A model generated the notes under the pieces. That model was not told the DNA's origin. It saw nothing but the letters and a program-made list of their open reading frames with translations, and made no database searches. The position numbers and the translations under genes were made by a program. Positions 22,729 to 24,710 of a stretch of DNA of 24,710 nucleotides are shown here, in pieces. Source of the DNA: an uncultured Bacteroidales bacterium (GTDB lineage Bacteria > Bacteroidota > Bacteroidia > Bacteroidales > Muribaculaceae); contig UQDU01000030.1 of NCBI GenBank assembly GCA_900539915.1, positions 1 through 24,710 on the forward strand, written 5' to 3'. Every line of letters starts with the position of its first letter. Position 1 is the first letter of the stretch.

Positions 22729-24120
22729 ATGAAGCGTACTAAAATCAAAGATATCTTCGCGCCCGAGCTTATCGGGCGTGAAGTCAATGTGAAGGGTTGG
22801 GTCCGCACACGCCGCGGCAACAAGAACGTGCAGTTCATTGCCCTCAATGACGGCTCGACCATCAAAAACATCCAGATAGTGCTCGACCTCGCCAAGTTTA
22901 CCGACGAGGAGATGCTAAAGCTCATCACCACAGGCTCGAGCCTTGACGTGACCGGTAAGCTCGTAGAGTCGATGGGCAAGGGGCAGACTGCCGAAATCCA
23001 GGCCGAGAGCATCACTGTGCTCGGCACCGCAGACCCGGAGGAATATCCTCTCCAGAAGAAGGGTCATACGCTGGAGTTCCTTCGCGAAAAGGCTCATCTG
23101 CGCCCTCGCACCAACACCTTCGGCGCTGTGCTCCGCATCCGCAGCACTCTCGCTTTCGCCATACACAAGTTCTTCCAGGAGCGCGGCTTCTTCTATCTCA
23201 ACACTCCGCTCATCACAGCGAGTGACTGCGAGGGCGCAGGAGCCATGTTCCAGGTGACCACTCTTGATGTGGAGAATCCTCCGCGCACCGATGACGGCAA
23301 GGTGGACTACTCGCAGGATTTCTTCGGCAAGTCCACAGCCTTGACCGTATCGGGTCAGCTTGAAGGCGAACTGGGTGCTACGGCTCTCGGTGCCATCTAC
23401 ACTTTCGGCCCGACCTTCCGCGCCGAAAACTCCAACACTCCGCGCCACCTCGCCGAGTTCTGGATGATTGAGCCGGAGATGGCTTTCTATGACATCGCCG
23501 ACAATATGGAGCTGGCCGAGGAGTTTATCAAGTATTGCATCCGCTATGCCCTTGACAATGCTGCCGACGACATCGATTTTCTCGCCCAGATGTATGACAA
23601 GGAGCTTGTGGAGCGTTTGCACCATGTGCTTGACAACGATTTCGTGCGCCTGACCTACACCGAGGGTGTCAAGATACTCGAGGAGTCAGGCAAGAAGTTT
23701 GACTTCCCCGTATATTGGGGTGCCGACCTCCAGAGCGAACACGAGCGTTATCTCGTGGAGGAGCACTTCAAGCGTCCTGTCATCCTGACCGACTATCCCA
23801 AGGAAATCAAGGCTTTCTATATGAAACAGAACGCCGACGGCAAGACTGTCCGCGCCATGGATGTCCTCTTCCCGAAAATCGGCGAGATTATCGGCGGCTC
23901 AGAGCGTGAGGAGAACTACGAACTGCTTACCCAGCGCATCGAGGAGCTCAATATCCCCATGAAGGATATGTGGTGGTACCTCGACACACGCCGTTTCGGC
24001 TCTGTGCCTCACTCGGGCTTCGGTCTCGGATTTGAGCGTCTGGTGCTCTTTGTCACCGGCATGACCAACATTCGCGACGTCATCCCCTTCCCGCGCACTC
24101 CGGGTAACGCTGAGTTCTAA
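22729..24120 (+). CDS. asnS: Asparaginyl-tRNA synthetase
   Basis: A class IIb aminoacyl-tRNA synthetase that charges tRNA-Asn with asparagine. 463 residues, the normal length. The N-terminal OB-fold anticodon-binding domain covers about 15-105 (VNVKGWVRTRRGNKNVQFIALNDGS). Motif 1 lies near 135-162 (IRSTLAFAIHKFFQERGFFYLNTPLI). Motif 2 is GPTFRAENSNTPRHLAEFWM (227-246), where RHLAEFWM is characteristic of AsnRS as opposed to AspRS. Motif 3 is GFGLGFERLVLF near 430-441, followed by RDVIPFPRTPGNAEF. The start codon at 22729 follows the pseudouridine synthase by 38 nt, so the two genes are likely one transcript. A perfect hairpin at 24249-24280 ends it, with a palindromic repeat in between. Confidence 0.97.
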   Translation: MKRTKIKDIFAPELIGREVNVKGWVRTRRGNKNVQFIALNDGSTIKNIQIVLDLAKFTDEEMLKLITTGSSLDVTGKLVESMGKGQTAEIQAESITVLGTADPEEYPLQKKGHTLEFLREKAHLRPRTNTFGAVLRIRSTLAFAIHKFFQERGFFYLNTPLITASDCEGAGAMFQVTTLDVENPPRTDDGKVDYSQDFFGKSTALTVSGQLEGELGATALGAIYTFGPTFRAENSNTPRHLAEFWMIEPEMAFYDIADNMELAEEFIKYCIRYALDNAADDIDFLAQMYDKELVERLHHVLDNDFVRLTYTEGVKILEESGKKFDFPVYWGADLQSEHERYLVEEHFKRPVILTDYPKEIKAFYMKQNADGKTVRAMDVLFPKIGEIIGGSEREENYELLTQRIEELNIPMKDMWWYLDTRRFGSVPHSGFGLGFERLVLFVTGMTNIRDVIPFPRTPGNAEF

Positions 24121-24129
24121 GCATTTAGA

Positions 24130-24222
24130 CCCATCGTAGTTGGGACATGCCATGGCATGTCTGCTGACGCAACACCCCTCATTAGCATGGCTTTAGGGGA
24201 CATGCCATGGCATGTCCCTACT
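24130..24222 (-). repeat. REPIN-like palindromic repeat, copy B
   Basis: Reverse orientation relative to the copy at 5084-5200. It holds two perfect 18-nt palindromes gacatgccatggcatgtc (24144-24161 and 24199-24216), one at each end, and outer ctac/gtag ends. The middle shares the gccatgctaatga.gggtgttgcgt.agcag core with copy A. Compared with A it lacks about 28 nt of internal sequence and has the complete second palindrome. It lies ten bases after the asnS stop. Confidence 0.75.
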
Positions 24223-24248
24223 GCGTACGAACGTCATCATAGCATTAT

Positions 24249-24280
24249 CATAGGCATTGCGGCTCGCCGCAATGCCTATG
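24249..24280 (+). terminator. Terminator of the pseudouridine synthase-asnS transcript
   Basis: cataggcattgcgg and ccgcaatgcctatg form a perfect 14-bp stem with a ctcg loop, followed by tttta. Confidence 0.9.
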
Positions 24281-24302
24281 TTTTAGATAAAAGTCGTGTT
24301 TG

Positions 24303-24333
24303 TTTGTTGTATAGTTGAAAAGCTTTATTTTTG
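24303..24333 (+). promoter_or_regulatory. Promoter of the rseC-like gene, nearly touching the ATG
   Basis: TTTG at 24303-24306, a 19-nt spacer and TATTTTTG at 24326-24333 match the Bacteroidetes promoter very well. The -7 element ends only 4 nt before the ATG at 24338, so the transcript would start at or within a few bases of the start codon. Confidence 0.6.
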
Positions 24334-24337
24334 ATAT

Positions 24338-24690
24338 ATGATTTGCAAAGCGGTTATAACAAAAATATTACCCGGGAAACTGAGAGTAAAGACACTCCAG
24401 GCGGCGTCAGGCTGTAGCGGATGCTCGGTGGCGCAGTCATGCTGTAGCAGCAAGACATCGGCTCGGACCTCATATCTGACAGTCGCCGTCGCCGTCACCG
24501 ACGCTGCTCCATATCATGTAGGTCAGGAGATATATCTGGAGCAGTGCGGCACGACACGACTCCCGATGATACTCTACAGCGTAGTGATTCCCGTAGTCAT
24601 CCTCGCATTGCTGATAGTAGCCTTTCTTGACCACTCAGATCCCACCCTCGGCACCACCCTCGGCATCATCGCCGTAGCCCTCTACTTCAT
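24338..24690 (+). CDS. SoxR-reducing/RseC-family membrane protein, 3' end cut by adapter
   Basis: The first 117 codons of an RseC/RsxC-associated family protein. The N-terminal domain (MICKAVITKILPGKLRVKT) is followed by a cysteine cluster CSGCSVAQSCC (27-37), which fits the family's CxxC...C pattern. A polar stretch leads to EQCGTTRLP and two hydrophobic segments (MILYSVVIPVVILALLIVAFL and TLGIIAVALYF). In Bacteroidetes such genes usually precede the rnfB-C-D-G-E-A electron-transport operon, so Rnf genes are expected just beyond the contig end. That is inference. An in-frame TGA at 24332 leaves the ATG at 24338 as the only likely start. The last residues before the adapter are ALYF; the apparent continuation ICLLYTS is adapter sequence. 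Confidence 0.8.
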
Positions 24691-24710
24691 CTGTCTCTTA
24701 TACACATCTG
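24691..24710. other. Nextera mosaic end, i5 side (artefact)
   Basis: Bases 24691-24709 are the reverse complement of the 19-bp transposase mosaic end. The next base, G, fits the read-1 (i5) adapter and not the read-2 side found at position 1. This is library sequence left on the contig end. Confidence 0.95.

Overview
The window looks like a contig from a gut-type Bacteroidales genome, most likely close to Muribaculaceae. Gene starts lack Shine-Dalgarno sites and follow A/T-rich leaders. Several upstream regions carry the Bacteroidetes promoter pattern TTTG-N18-20-TAnnTTTG. Several secreted proteins have T9SS-like C-terminal tails, and the housekeeping proteins read as Bacteroidetes versions. 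The genus cannot be fixed from sequence alone. Both contig ends are sequencing artefacts: bases 1-48 are an Illumina Nextera i7 adapter with index, and 24691-24710 are the opposite (i5-side) Nextera mosaic end. The first and last genes (uvrA and an rseC-like gene) are therefore cut by the library or assembly, not by biology.

Layout. 49-4617 (minus): uvrA, a MltD-like lytic transglycosylase gene directly upstream of it, and a secreted protein with a gliding-motility/T9SS type B C-terminal domain. 4828-4900: tRNA-Pro(CGG) with its own promoter and terminator. 4952-5255: a non-coding stretch with nested palindromic repeats. 5256-7053 (minus): msrB behind a secreted GH53 endo-galactanase gene. 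7241-7317: tRNA with anticodon CAT and its own promoter and terminator.

7482-11265 is an accessory island next to the CAT tRNA. It holds a tyrosine integrase gene cut off before its catalytic C-terminus, a near-identical 26-bp direct repeat flanking a small unknown gene, and a three-gene operon. That operon encodes a HaeIII-family endonuclease, an M.HaeIII-like cytosine-5 methyltransferase (predicted target GGCC) and an unrecognised 140-residue protein. This block is visibly more A/T-rich than the rest of the window.

11410-15510 (minus) is a probable operon of AGCS sodium:amino-acid symporter, M18 aminopeptidase, tatA, tatC and a small acidic protein, closed by a hairpin. 15632-16936 (plus) encodes a DcaP-like outer-membrane porin convergent with a secreted M6-family metalloprotease gene (17024-19528, minus), with dinB (DNA polymerase IV) upstream of the protease. 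21203-24120 (plus) holds an RsuA/RluB-type pseudouridine synthase gene, whose product carries an unusually long Gly/Tyr/Gln/Arg repeat tail at its N-terminus, followed by asnS. The window ends with a second copy of the palindromic repeat, a strong terminator, and the start of a SoxR-reducing/RseC-family membrane protein gene.

The most interesting items are the REPIN-like palindromic element present twice in opposite orientation (once nested in a MITE-like inverted repeat), the HaeIII-type restriction island with an undescribed third gene and recombination scars, and the disordered repeat domain on the pseudouridine synthase.
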